NCBI RefSeq assembly: GCF_002163675.1
Contig: NZ_CP019334.1
Location: 2,151,501 to 2,215,500 of the forward strand
From: Polaribacter sp. SA4-12
Lineage (GTDB): Bacteria; Bacteroidota; Bacteroidia; Flavobacteriales; Flavobacteriaceae
DNA: 64,000 nucleotides
Reading direction: 5' to 3'
A program made the position numbers and the translations under genes. The notes under the pieces were generated by a model, which saw nothing but the letters and a program-made list of their open reading frames with translations, made no database searches and was not told the origin of the DNA. Below, one piece after another: positions 46,771 to 55,000 of this stretch (positions within the stretch are counted from its first letter, which is position 1; each line of letters opens with the position of its first letter).

Positions 46771-46903
46771 AGCCAACACCGTATAAACTTTATTGCTAAT
46801 TATAGCTCACTTGGGAAATTCCTTCGGAATTTCGCCGTTCGTGTTTTATTTAGTAAATTCATTGCTTAAACAACGCAACAAAGCTTATACAACAACGTTA
46901 GGC
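46771..46903 (+). repeat. attC-like site 15
   Basis: Between cassettes 15 (AGCCAAC) and 16 (GTTAGGC). The apical hairpin is GAAATTCC-TTC-GGAATTTC. Apart from the outer bases it is nearly the same as site 3. A/G lies at arm positions 7 and 12. Confidence 0.9.
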
Positions 46904-46918
46904 ACAATTAGAAGAAAA

Positions 46919-48202
46919 ATGGAACTACTAAAAAAAATTCATAGAAATAATAAACAAATTGACTTTAAATCAATTTGGAATAAAGGAACATTTATTTTTG
47001 ATTCTAATGTATTATTAGACTTGTACAGACTACCAATATCTGCAAGAGAAGATTTATTTAGTGTTTTTCAAAATGAGAAATTTAAAGATAGGATTTGGAT
47101 TGGATTTCAAGTTCTTTTAGAATTTTTGAATAATAGACTAGAAGTAATTAGTGACCAAAAGAATAAATTCAATCAAGTTAAAAAATTAGTTGAATCAACT
47201 ATATCAGAATATGAGGAATCAAATAACACTTTAAGGAAAGAATTAAATAATTTAAAATTAGCTCAAAGACATTCCTTAATAGAGCCCGAAAAATATATAA
47301 AAGACAAAAATTTTAAAAATAGTAAAAACTTTTTAAAAGAATTTATAGAGTATTTAGATAAGTTAGAAGAAAAACAATTTGATGTTAATGAAGACGATAT
47401 TATAAAAGAAAAAGTACTTGAAATTTTTAAAAACAACGTTGGTATTTCTTTTGATCAGGAATCTCTTGAGAATATATATAAAGAAGGAGAAGAACGTTAT
47501 AAAAATCAAGTTCCACCTGGTTATATGGACGGATCTAAAAAAGGTTTTTATCCATATGAAAATAAAAACTTTAAAAGAAAATATGGAGACTTACTTCTAT
47601 GGAAAGAAATAATTGAAAAATGTAAGAAAGAAAAAACTGAATACGCAGTTTTAGTAACAGGTGACATTAAAGAAGATTGGTGGCAAAAAAAAAGAGGAAA
47701 AAAATTAGGAGCCAGAATGGAATTATTAAATGAAATATATTCTCAAGCAACTGATCTAGATACATTTTATATGTATGACACATCATCTTTCTTACAATAT
47801 GCAAAACTAGAAATAGATGAGAATATAAAAGATTCCTCAATTTCAGAAACTAAAGAACTAATTGAATTAAGTAGTCAAGAAAGACTTAAAATTGAAAAAG
47901 AAAAGTCAAAATTAAGACTGAAAAATGCAAAAATAGATTTTGTAGAGATTCAAAATAAAATATCATCAGTTAAAAAAGAAATAGAAAAAATAAAAGAATA
48001 TCAAAACAAAGTTTCAAACACTAGAACAAATATATATTTGGAAAGTGACGAAAATGACGAAATTAAAGAATATGCTCATAATTTAGGTTATTTAGAAGCG
48101 GAACAAGATGAAGAATTGAAAAGGTTAAACGAAAATCTTAAACAACTTGAAAAATATAAATCTAAATTCATATTAGACTTTTATAAGAAACGAAAGAAAT
48201 AA
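46919..48202 (+). CDS. Cassette 16: PIN-like domain protein (DUF4935/PIN_8 type)
   Basis: An ATG at 46919, just after site 15, gives 427 residues. The PIN-like core shows its acidic residues in order: 'FIFDSNVLLDLYRLP' (about residue 23), 'IGFQVLLEFLNNR' (about 63), 'KYGDLLLWKEIIEK' (about 225) and 'VTGDIKEDWW' (about 248). A long coiled coil fills the C terminus ('EIEKIKEYQNKVSNT'). PIN-like domains are RNases, and this long form with coiled coil is frequent near defence genes. An in-frame extension upstream runs through site 15 and is not the real start. Confidence 0.82.
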   Translation: MELLKKIHRNNKQIDFKSIWNKGTFIFDSNVLLDLYRLPISAREDLFSVFQNEKFKDRIWIGFQVLLEFLNNRLEVISDQKNKFNQVKKLVESTISEYEESNNTLRKELNNLKLAQRHSLIEPEKYIKDKNFKNSKNFLKEFIEYLDKLEEKQFDVNEDDIIKEKVLEIFKNNVGISFDQESLENIYKEGEERYKNQVPPGYMDGSKKGFYPYENKNFKRKYGDLLLWKEIIEKCKKEKTEYAVLVTGDIKEDWWQKKRGKKLGARMELLNEIYSQATDLDTFYMYDTSSFLQYAKLEIDENIKDSSISETKELIELSSQERLKIEKEKSKLRLKNAKIDFVEIQNKISSVKKEIEKIKEYQNKVSNTRTNIYLESDENDEIKEYAHNLGYLEAEQDEELKRLNENLKQLEKYKSKFILDFYKKRKK

Positions 48203-48210
48203 TTAACTGT

Positions 48211-48343
48211 GCCTAACACCGTATAAACTTTATTGCTGGTTTTAGCTCACTTGGGAAATTCCTCCGGAATTTCGCCGTTCGTGTTTTATTTACTAAATTC
48301 ACTGCTTAAACAACGCAACAAAGCTTATACAACAACGTTGTAG
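48211..48343 (+). repeat. attC-like site 16
   Basis: Between cassettes 16 (GCCTAAC) and 17 (GTTGTAG). The apical hairpin is GAAATTCC-TCC-GGAATTTC. A member of the near-identical group 3/5/15/16. Confidence 0.9.
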
Positions 48344-48360
48344 CCAATTTGAGAAAAATC

Positions 48361-48798
48361 GTGAATAAAATAATAAACATCTTGATTTTGACAATTGTCG
48401 TTCTGACTTTTGCTTCTTGCAACAAAACGAATGAGGATAAATTGAACGTTATTTTGAACTCGGAAAATATAGAAATACAAGTAAATGTTTACGGAGGTTT
48501 ACCTGGATATTCTGAATATAATCTTTTTGTTAAAAAAAATGATTTTGAATCTTTAATTATTATTGACAAAGGAACTGACTATCAAACATTTGTTACAATT
48601 AGAGATGATAGAAAATTATTGAATGAGTTTTTTATGAAATCTGTGGAAACTAATAATCCTGAAAAACAATATAGAAGCTCTTGCATCGGACCAAATAATT
48701 ACGAATATATTTTTAAAAGTGGAATGACCAAACTTAAAGTAAAACCAAGCAGAGAGTGCGACTCTATTTTTAGTATAATTATGAAAGAAAAATTTTGA
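48361..48798 (+). CDS. Cassette 17: lipoprotein of unknown function
   Basis: GTG at 48361 (or TTG four codons earlier at 48349) begins a lipoprotein of 145 residues: hydrophobic 'IINILILTIVVLTFASCNK' with the lipobox ending in Cys and an acidic stretch after it. The mature part has two further cysteines ('SSCIGPN', 'SRECDSIF'). No family is recognised. No ATG start is available. Confidence 0.65.
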   Translation: MNKIINILILTIVVLTFASCNKTNEDKLNVILNSENIEIQVNVYGGLPGYSEYNLFVKKNDFESLIIIDKGTDYQTFVTIRDDRKLLNEFFMKSVETNNPEKQYRSSCIGPNNYEYIFKSGMTKLKVKPSRECDSIFSIIMKEKF

Positions 48799-48809
48799 AT
48801 AAAAACTGG

Positions 48810-48942
48810 CTACAACACCGTGTATAATTAATTGCTTGGTCACTGCCGACTTACGAACATTCCTGCGGAATATTCTATCTGTGATTTATTTGCTAAATTA
48901 GGTGCTTAACCACGCAACTAACCATACACATCAACGTTGTAA
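48810..48942 (+). repeat. attC-like site 17
   Basis: Last recognisable site, between cassette 17 (CTACAAC) and the truncated cassette 18 (GTTGTAA). The apical hairpin GAACATTCC-TGC-GGAATATTC has one C/A pair that is a G-T wobble on the bottom strand. Arms have A/G at 7, 8 and 12. Confidence 0.88.
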
Positions 48943-49009
48943 CACATTTAATGAATGTACTTTACTGAAATAGGTTGACTAAAAATTAAACACTTAATCA
49001 TAGTCACTT

Positions 49010-49468
49010 ATGAAAAAACAAAAACAACCCTGGCGAAAAAAAAGCTACCAAAAAGCAACTTTAGAACTCAAATTATTCGTCGTTGACCAAATTCAAAATG
49101 GTCAGATTTCCACAAACTTTGCTTCCAAAAAATATGATGTTCCTAGAACTACTATTTCATATTGGATTAGAAAATATAGTACTTTAGCTCAACAAAATAA
49201 AGGTATGAGTAAAATCGATGAAATCAAAAAATTAAAGGAGCGTATTGAAGAACTTGAGTTTGTAAAAGACTTCCAGCAGGATATTATAGCGGATATGGAA
49301 ATTATTACAGGAGTCGATATGTCAAAAAAGTCGTTGCCCGAAACATTAGCAAAAGAGATAGAACTAAAAAAGAAAAACATTTTAAAAGAAAATGGCTCTA
49401 TCAGTGTTTTGGGATTTCTAAACAAGCCTTCTACAAAAGAATTAAAACCTTCGAAAACAAAAAAATAA
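49010..49468 (+). CDS. IS3-family transposase OrfA
   Basis: A 152-residue protein with a helix-turn-helix ('STNFASKKYDVPRTTISYWIRK', residues 36-57) and a leucine-zipper-like coiled coil ('MSKIDEIKKLKERIEELEFV'). This is the DNA-binding half of the transposase. The slippery run A-AAA-AAG at 49366-49372 is in the right phase to shift ribosomes by -1 into orfB, giving the OrfAB fusion that catalyses transposition. Confidence 0.85.
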   Translation: MKKQKQPWRKKSYQKATLELKLFVVDQIQNGQISTNFASKKYDVPRTTISYWIRKYSTLAQQNKGMSKIDEIKKLKERIEELEFVKDFQQDIIADMEIITGVDMSKKSLPETLAKEIELKKKNILKENGSISVLGFLNKPSTKELKPSKTKK

Positions 49469-50263
49469 ACGATAGAATATTAATTAAAATGGTATTACAA
49501 TATCGTAAAAAAGTAGGTTCTAAAACTGGTGGTATTAAGCTCTATCCTGAATTAAAAAATCAAATGACACATCAGAATATTAATATAGGTAGAGATAAGT
49601 TCTATCGCTTTTTAAGACACTACAATTTATTGATACCGAAAAGAAAAAACTATGTAACGACAACTAATTCTAAACATTTTTTTTAGAAAATATAGAAACC
49701 TTGTCAAAGAACACGTTCCTTCTCGACCTGAACAACTTTGGGTAAGCGATATCACATATATTAAAACTGAAAATGGACACAATTATTTAGCCATTGTTAC
49801 AGATGCTTATTCGAAGCAAATTATGGGATACAAACTTGATAACCATATAAGAACATCACTTTGTACAGATGCGCTCGCTATGGCAATTAAAAACAGAAAA
49901 TATCCAACTAAAAAACTCATACATCATTCAGATAGAGGTTTTCAATATTGTAACCCGAAGTACACCGAATTTGCAGAAAATAACGGAATTACAATCAGTA
50001 TGACTGAAAAATACGATCCTTACGAAAATGCTATTGCCGAAAGAATTAATAGAACTTTAAAATACGAATATGGATTAAAACAAATTATTAAAAACACCTC
50101 TATTGCTCAAGAAATAACAAAACAAGCAGTATACATTTACAATAATTTAAGAACACATTTTAGCCTCAATTTAAGAAAACCTGCAGAAGTACATTTAAAC
50201 CCGAATATAAAATACAAATCGTATCGAAGAAATAATGTAAATTTACCTGAACTAACTATTTAG
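49366..50263 (+). pseudogene. IS3-family transposase OrfB, frameshifted
   Basis: The -1 frame after the slippery site is open from 49366 ('WLYQCFGISKQAFYKRI') and reads through 'GGIKLYPELKNQM' and 'YNLLIPKRKNYVTT' to a stop at 49684-49686. A run of eight T (49677-49684) has one T too many. With it removed the frame continues as 'RKYRNLVKEHVPSRPEQLW'. The DDE residues all lie after the break: 'WVSDITYIKT', 'IHHSDRGFQY' and 'YENAIAERINRTLK'. The active protein cannot be made without a second frameshift or transcript slippage on the T run. Confidence 0.82.
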
Positions 50264-50327
50264 ATTATAAATAATTTTAAAGGTATAAATTAGACCAAAA
50301 AAGGTCAACCTATATCAGTATAATACA

Positions 50328-51050
50328 TTTAGTGAAATAAGGTTAATTTCCATTTTTTTTCTTACTAATTTAAAAATATTGACTTATTTAAATATAGTTG
50401 TAATTTAATCTCAATTTTCAGGTTCTGAACCTATTTGGTTTCAAAAGAATATTCGAAGAATAGAAAGTTAGAAATAAAAAAATAAGTAGAAAACTCGAAA
50501 GCTAGATTTCAATAAAATTGAATTGACTTCTTATTCTAACCCAAAATCTAGGCGTTAGAATACAATGATAAATTACTTATATTTTTTGGGTAAAATTATC
50601 TTTTATATCTCCTAATTAGATGATACATTTAAGTAATATCTCTTTTAGAATTCATTCCTATAAATTTTAAATAAATATCATTTACATCAAATACAGTTTC
50701 ATTGATTTGTAAAAACAAAAAAACCTGATTAACTTTTTGTTTAATCAGACTTAGTTGGTTGTTCATGTAATTTTATTATCGGGTATAGAAACTGTTTGTT
50801 TTTTTCCATTCCAATAACATGGATTTACAAATAATCTTGTTGAGAATCTTTTTCTTTTTGTGACGTCCTGAAAAATTGACACTACACCTAACATGGCATT
50901 TTTTTTATTGATTTAATCTCTTCTGTTACAGTAAGAGTAATATGTTTAGTTTATTGTTTTCCATAGTTTTATTTTATTAACAACGGTGTACCTAATTTTG
51001 TAGAAAACATTAATAAACTTATTCGGAAATAAATCATTGAAATCTGTTAG
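50328..51050 (+). other. Gene-free stretch after the IS
   Basis: I see no gene in these 720 bases. No attC-like site or matching cassette end (TGTTACAAC) is present, so the array does not continue here. One hairpin with a T tract on the minus strand is listed separately. Confidence 0.6.
50712..50748 (-). terminator. Intrinsic terminator on the minus strand
   Basis: An 8-bp stem CTGATTAA / TTAATCAG (50725-50732, 50741-50748) is followed on the minus strand by a T-rich tract (plus-strand A run 50712-50723). It would end transcripts coming from the minus-strand fragment at 51051-51323. Confidence 0.65.
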
Positions 51051-51323
51051 CTATTTTCGTACAAAATATTTATTATCATCTAAAGTGTAAATATAAGAAC
51101 CATCTGAAATTAATAATTCTATTTTTGGATTAGAACTTTTGTAAAAAGTAACATCTGTTTGATGAATTTGCTTTACTTTGGTAAAAGTTACAGAAGTAAA
51201 AGCTACATTAGAACTTACAAAAAAGGCTTGACCTGAATGAATATATCCTGTTATTAATTCTTTAGATTCTCCTAAAGAACCTCCACTTTCGATTGTTAAA
51301 GAAGAAGATGCGAGACGGAGCAA
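51051..51323 (-). pseudogene. 3' fragment of a surface-protein gene
   Basis: A minus-strand frame of about 90 codons with a protein-like sequence ('LTIESGGSLGESKELITGYI', 'SGQAFFVSSNVAFTSVTF', 'VTFYKSSNPKIELLISDG') that recalls segments near the C-terminal part of T9SS-secreted repeat proteins. It has no proper start: the frame opens with TTG where it runs into a piece of recombinase-like DNA on the other strand. It is a truncated relic. Confidence 0.6.
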
Positions 51324-51448
51324 TTCTTTAAAATCTTGATATGTCTTAGATTCAAAAAAAGAATTTTAACATCATTTTAAATACTTTTAAAAATGTTTCA
51401 GAAGTTAACTTTGATAAAGTTTCAAAAAAAGATTTTACGTATAAATAA
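51312..51448 (+). pseudogene. Decayed fragment of a second array-type recombinase gene
   Basis: The DNA aligns with residues about 47-90 of the recombinase at 30077-31255: 'SLKS*YVLDSKK' against 'TLKSWYIPDSKE', then after a one-base shift 'NIILNTFKNVSEVNFDKVSKK' against 'DIILNTFKDITAINTNKISKK'. A TGA replaces the Trp codon and one extra base breaks the frame. Only this N-terminal-domain piece survives. It shows that another copy of the recombinase once lay here. Confidence 0.75.
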
Positions 51449-51864
51449 ATATTTTTTGGTACAAATGGTATGCACAATCAAACTCAATATCATATAAAAA
51501 TAGAAGTAATTATTTATTTTTAAGCCTAAAAAAATGGATTACAAAAAAACAAATCATTTTTTTTTTGCACTTTACACTTTGTAATTTATTTTTTCCTTTT
51601 TCCATTCCAATCCCCCCTAACCATTATCAACGTTAAAAATATTTAGCTACTACCCATTAATATATGTGGTTCTAATTACCGTAATTTCAAATTGGATTTT
51701 TTCGTTTCTCCTCATCCCTTCCATTTAACTAATAAGCATAAAAAAGAGCTTTCTCCATGATAAAAGTCATAAAATCAGAATATTGTCTTATGTAATTTTA
51801 GTACCTCTTCATTAGGGTTCTGTAATACTCTATTATAAATTAAAACTATTACAGATCAACACTA
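51449..51864 (+). other. Gene-free stretch
   Basis: AT-rich sequence with no convincing gene, repeat or promoter. It may hold the promoter of the nifJ-rnf operon, but I find no TAnnTTTG with a good -33 box. Confidence 0.5.
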
Positions 51865-52033
51865 ATGAAATCAAGTTCATTGAAGAAATTATTTTGAGAC
51901 ATTATTGAAAAAATATCGTGCTATCGAGAGTCAGCTCATTAACGTTTATTTGAGTGATATAAAATTCACTAAGGATTCTAAATTTAGTGCCTATTTCAAT
52001 AAAATAGATAACTGTATTAATCTAGTAAAATAG
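51865..52033 (+). pseudogene. Possible frameshifted small gene
   Basis: ATG at 51865 reads MKSSSLKKLF to a TGA; removing one T gives a continuous 56-codon frame that ends 'YRAIESQLINVYLSDIKFT...NKIDNCINLVK'. The second part looks like a real amphipathic protein. It may be a relic or a sequencing error. No family is recognised. Confidence 0.3.
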
Positions 52034-52099
52034 ACGAAAACAATTGGTTAATTATATTAGAGTACCGTAACTAAAAAAACTATCAAATAGAGCATCATT

Positions 52100-55000
52100 A
52101 TGAGCAAATCATTTTTAGAAAAAATTGGCATTTCCAAGAATGCAAAAGGTAACAAAAACAATAAATCATACAAATACCCAGGTAAACCCGTAGCTATGGA
52201 TGGAAACACGGCAGCAATTATGTGCGAACGTGAATCTACAGATGCTGCTGGGGCATATCCTATTACTCCATCAACCCAAATGGGTGAGTATTGGGCCGAT
52301 GCTGCTGCCAAAGGGCATTTAAATATTTCTGATAGGCCTTTAATATTCATTGAACCTGAAGGTGAACATGCTGCTGCTGCTGTAACTGCTGGTTTATCGA
52401 TGACTGGTTTACGAACATCTAATTTTTCTTCCGGTCAAGGAATTGCTTATATGCACGAATCACTATATGCGGCTGTAGGAAAACGTCTTACTTATATATT
52501 GAATGTTGGTGCTCGAGCAATGACCAAATCTACCTTAAATGTACACGCAGGACACGATGATTATCATGCTGTAGATGATACAGGTTTTTTTCAAATGTTT
52601 GCAAAAAAAGCGCAAGATGTAGCAGATCTTAATATTATCTCACACCGTATTGCAGAATTAGCACTTACTCCAGGTATTATTGCTCAGGATGGTTTTTTAA
52701 CTACACACTTAATCGAATCGTTTCTTTTACCAGAACGTGAATTGATTAAAGAATACCTAGGTAAACCTGATGACATAATCAATACCCCAACACCTTCTCA
52801 GCGAATTATTTATGGCGAAACACGTCGTCGTATTCCAGAAATATGGGATGTAGACAACCCTGTTATGGCAGGTATTGTGCAAAATCAAGATTCTTATATG
52901 CAGAGTGTTGCTGCACAACGTCCGTTTTTCTTTGATCATATTAAGGAATTAGCAGACAGGGCTTTTAAAGAATACGAACAACTCACAGGAAGACTCTACG
53001 AACGAGTGATGACTTATAAAGCAGATGATGCTGATTATCTTATTTTAGGACAAGGTAGTTTGGTTCCCAGCGCAGAGGCTGTTGTGGATTACATTAGAGA
53101 AACACGTGGAATAAAAGTAGGGGTGGTTAACCTTGTTATGTTCAGACCATTTCCAGCAGATATGCTTGCAAAAATATTAAAAGGCAAAAAGGCTATTACT
53201 ATATTAGAACGACTAGATCAACCATTGGCTGTCGATTCACCTATTACTCGTGAAGTTCGTGCTGTTTTAAACAAGTGTGTTGAAAATGGTATGGATAAAA
53301 AGCACAAACCTTATCCTGAGTTAACCTCTTACGACATATCCGAAATGCCTGCAGTTTACTCTGGATCATTTGGTATGGGAAGTAGAGATTTACAACCAGA
53401 AGGAATCATTGGTACAATCGAAAATATGCTACCCGATGGAAAACATAAAAAAATGTTTTATCTATCTATCGATTTTATTCGTAAAATTCCACACTCACCA
53501 AAACAAAAGGCATACCAAGAAACTATTGTGGAATCTTACCCAAAAGTTAGTGAATTAGCCGTTCATGGCTCAGAGAATCCAAACTTAATGCCAAAAGATG
53601 CCATAACTGTACGTTTCCACTCTATCGGTGGTTGGGGTGCAATTACTACAGGTAAAAACATGGCGATGACCTTATATGAATTATTAGGGTACAATATTAA
53701 GGCTAATCCAAAATATGGTTCGGAGAAAAAAGGACAACCAACCACTTACTATCTTGCAGCTTCTTCAGAACCGATTAAAATAAACTGTGAATATTTCTTT
53801 GTAGATGTTGTTTTATCACCAGATCCTAATGTTTTTAAACACACTAACGCATTAGCGGGACTCAAAAAAGGAGGTAACTTCATTATTCAGAGTGAGAGAG
53901 CAACTGCAGATGAAGTGTGGGCCGATATTCCGGTACATTATCAAAAGATAATTATCGATAAAGAAATCCATGTGTATTATATAGATGGGTTTAAAATAGC
54001 ACGTGAAGAAGCCACTGATCCAGAATTGCAATTACGTATGCAAGGAATTGCCTTTCAAGGTGCATTTTTCTCAGCTTCTCCTCTTATGGAAAAATCAGGA
54101 TTTTCGGATGAGCAATTACTAAAAGCCATTGAAGACCAATTACAAGATAAATTTGGATCTAAAGGACAACGTGTAGTAGATGATAATATGCGTGTAGTAA
54201 AACGTGGATTTGATGAAGTACATGAAATCACTAAAAAAGTACTGGGTGCTGGGCATAATGACAAAGCCATTGGCAATGGTCTACCAATTCCGTCAATCCC
54301 AAAAATGATGAAAGAAATCCCACAAAGTGAATCACAATTAAGTGATATTCACCGCTTCTGGGAACAAACAGGTAACTTCTATTTAAGAGGAATGGGGAAT
54401 GATAACATTACAGATCCGTTTATAGGATTAAGTGTAATGCCGGCAGTTACATCAGTATTCCGTAATATGACGGGGATTCGATTTGAACACCCAGAATGGA
54501 TTCCTAACAATTGTACAGCCTGTGGAGACTGTTATACTGTTTGTCCAGATACTGCTATACCAGGACTTGTAAGCGAGGTGTCCGATGTTTTTGATACTCT
54601 TGTGAAACGTGTAAAAAAGAATCACGGAAAACTGGAGCACTTACCTAAAGCTGTTCGTAAGTTAGAAGGTAATGTTAGAAAACTATTTACCACCTCTAAA
54701 GATGAATCAACGGTCAATGATTGTGTTTATAATGCTATCGATATGACTATTGATGCTTCTGATAAAGGAATAGCTAAAGAACTAGCCAAAGAATTTGATT
54801 GGTTTAAAGAGGAGTTAGGAGAATTCAACTTTGCTTTAACTAGACCTTATTTTGATTTACATGAGAAAAAAGAAAAAAATAGTGGTGGTTTATTCAGTAT
54901 AACTATCAACCCAAATACATGTAAAGGATGTATGGAATGTGTTGAAGTTTGTAATGATAATGCCTTGATTAAGATACCGCAAACCGAAGGTTCGGTAGTA

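Larger units (their letters stand above)
31289..48955 (+). mobile_element. Integron-like cassette array, 17 complete cassettes plus a truncated 18th
   Basis: Seventeen sites of 130-136 bp separate short modules of one or two small genes, almost all on the plus strand. Each module starts G-TTR plus cassette-specific bases and ends with the reverse complement of its own start: 10 exact bases in 15 of 17 cassettes, 8 and 9 in cassettes 9 and 10. The inner parts of the sites are conserved. This end-matching by cassette, not by site, is the signature of cassettes that circularise and insert by site-specific recombination. The array starts at the attI-like site next to the recombinase and is cut off by an IS3 element. 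Cargo is mixed: defence-like proteins, lipoproteins, exported proteins and unknowns. Confidence 0.85.
48956..50327 (+). mobile_element. IS3-family insertion sequence
   Basis: A 1372-bp element with imperfect terminal inverted repeats of about 24 bases (left TGTACTTTACTGA, then ATAGGTTGAC; right end reverse-complements to TGTATTATACTGA, then ATAGGTTGAC). The ends are TG...CA as in IS3 elements. It carries orfA and a frameshifted orfB. No clear target duplication is seen, so flanking DNA may have been rearranged. It sits 13 bases into cassette 18. Confidence 0.85.

Noticed and set aside
46793..46918. Upstream extension of the cassette 16 PIN-like gene
   Set aside because: The extension translates site 15 itself. 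The ATG at 46919 right after the site fits the pattern of the other cassettes.
32209..48942. The repeated palindromes as independent MITE or REP elements
   Set aside because: A mobile palindrome should have matching outer arms within each copy. Here the outer arms match across the cassette instead.
32209..48942. The apical hairpins as intrinsic terminators of each cassette gene
   Set aside because: No T tract follows the stems, and pairing is kept on a much larger scale. They may slow transcription but are not standard terminators.
31289..48942. Canonical integron core GTTRRRY at every site
   Set aside because: Only GTTR is conserved (G in all but two openings); bases 5-7 vary freely (GTTGTAC, GTTACCC, GTTGCCA). 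The classical consensus does not hold.
31289..48955. Regularly spaced repeats taken as a CRISPR array
   Set aside because: The repeats are 130-136 bp, vary in sequence, and the units between them are genes of 0.5-2 kb. No cas gene is nearby.
48940..50335. Target-site duplication of the IS3 element
   Set aside because: The bases next to the two ends (GAA and TTT) do not match at 3-5 bases, so none is claimed.
52057..52350. Minus-strand ORF over the start of nifJ
   Set aside because: Fully antisense to the conserved pyruvate-binding domain; no support for a gene.
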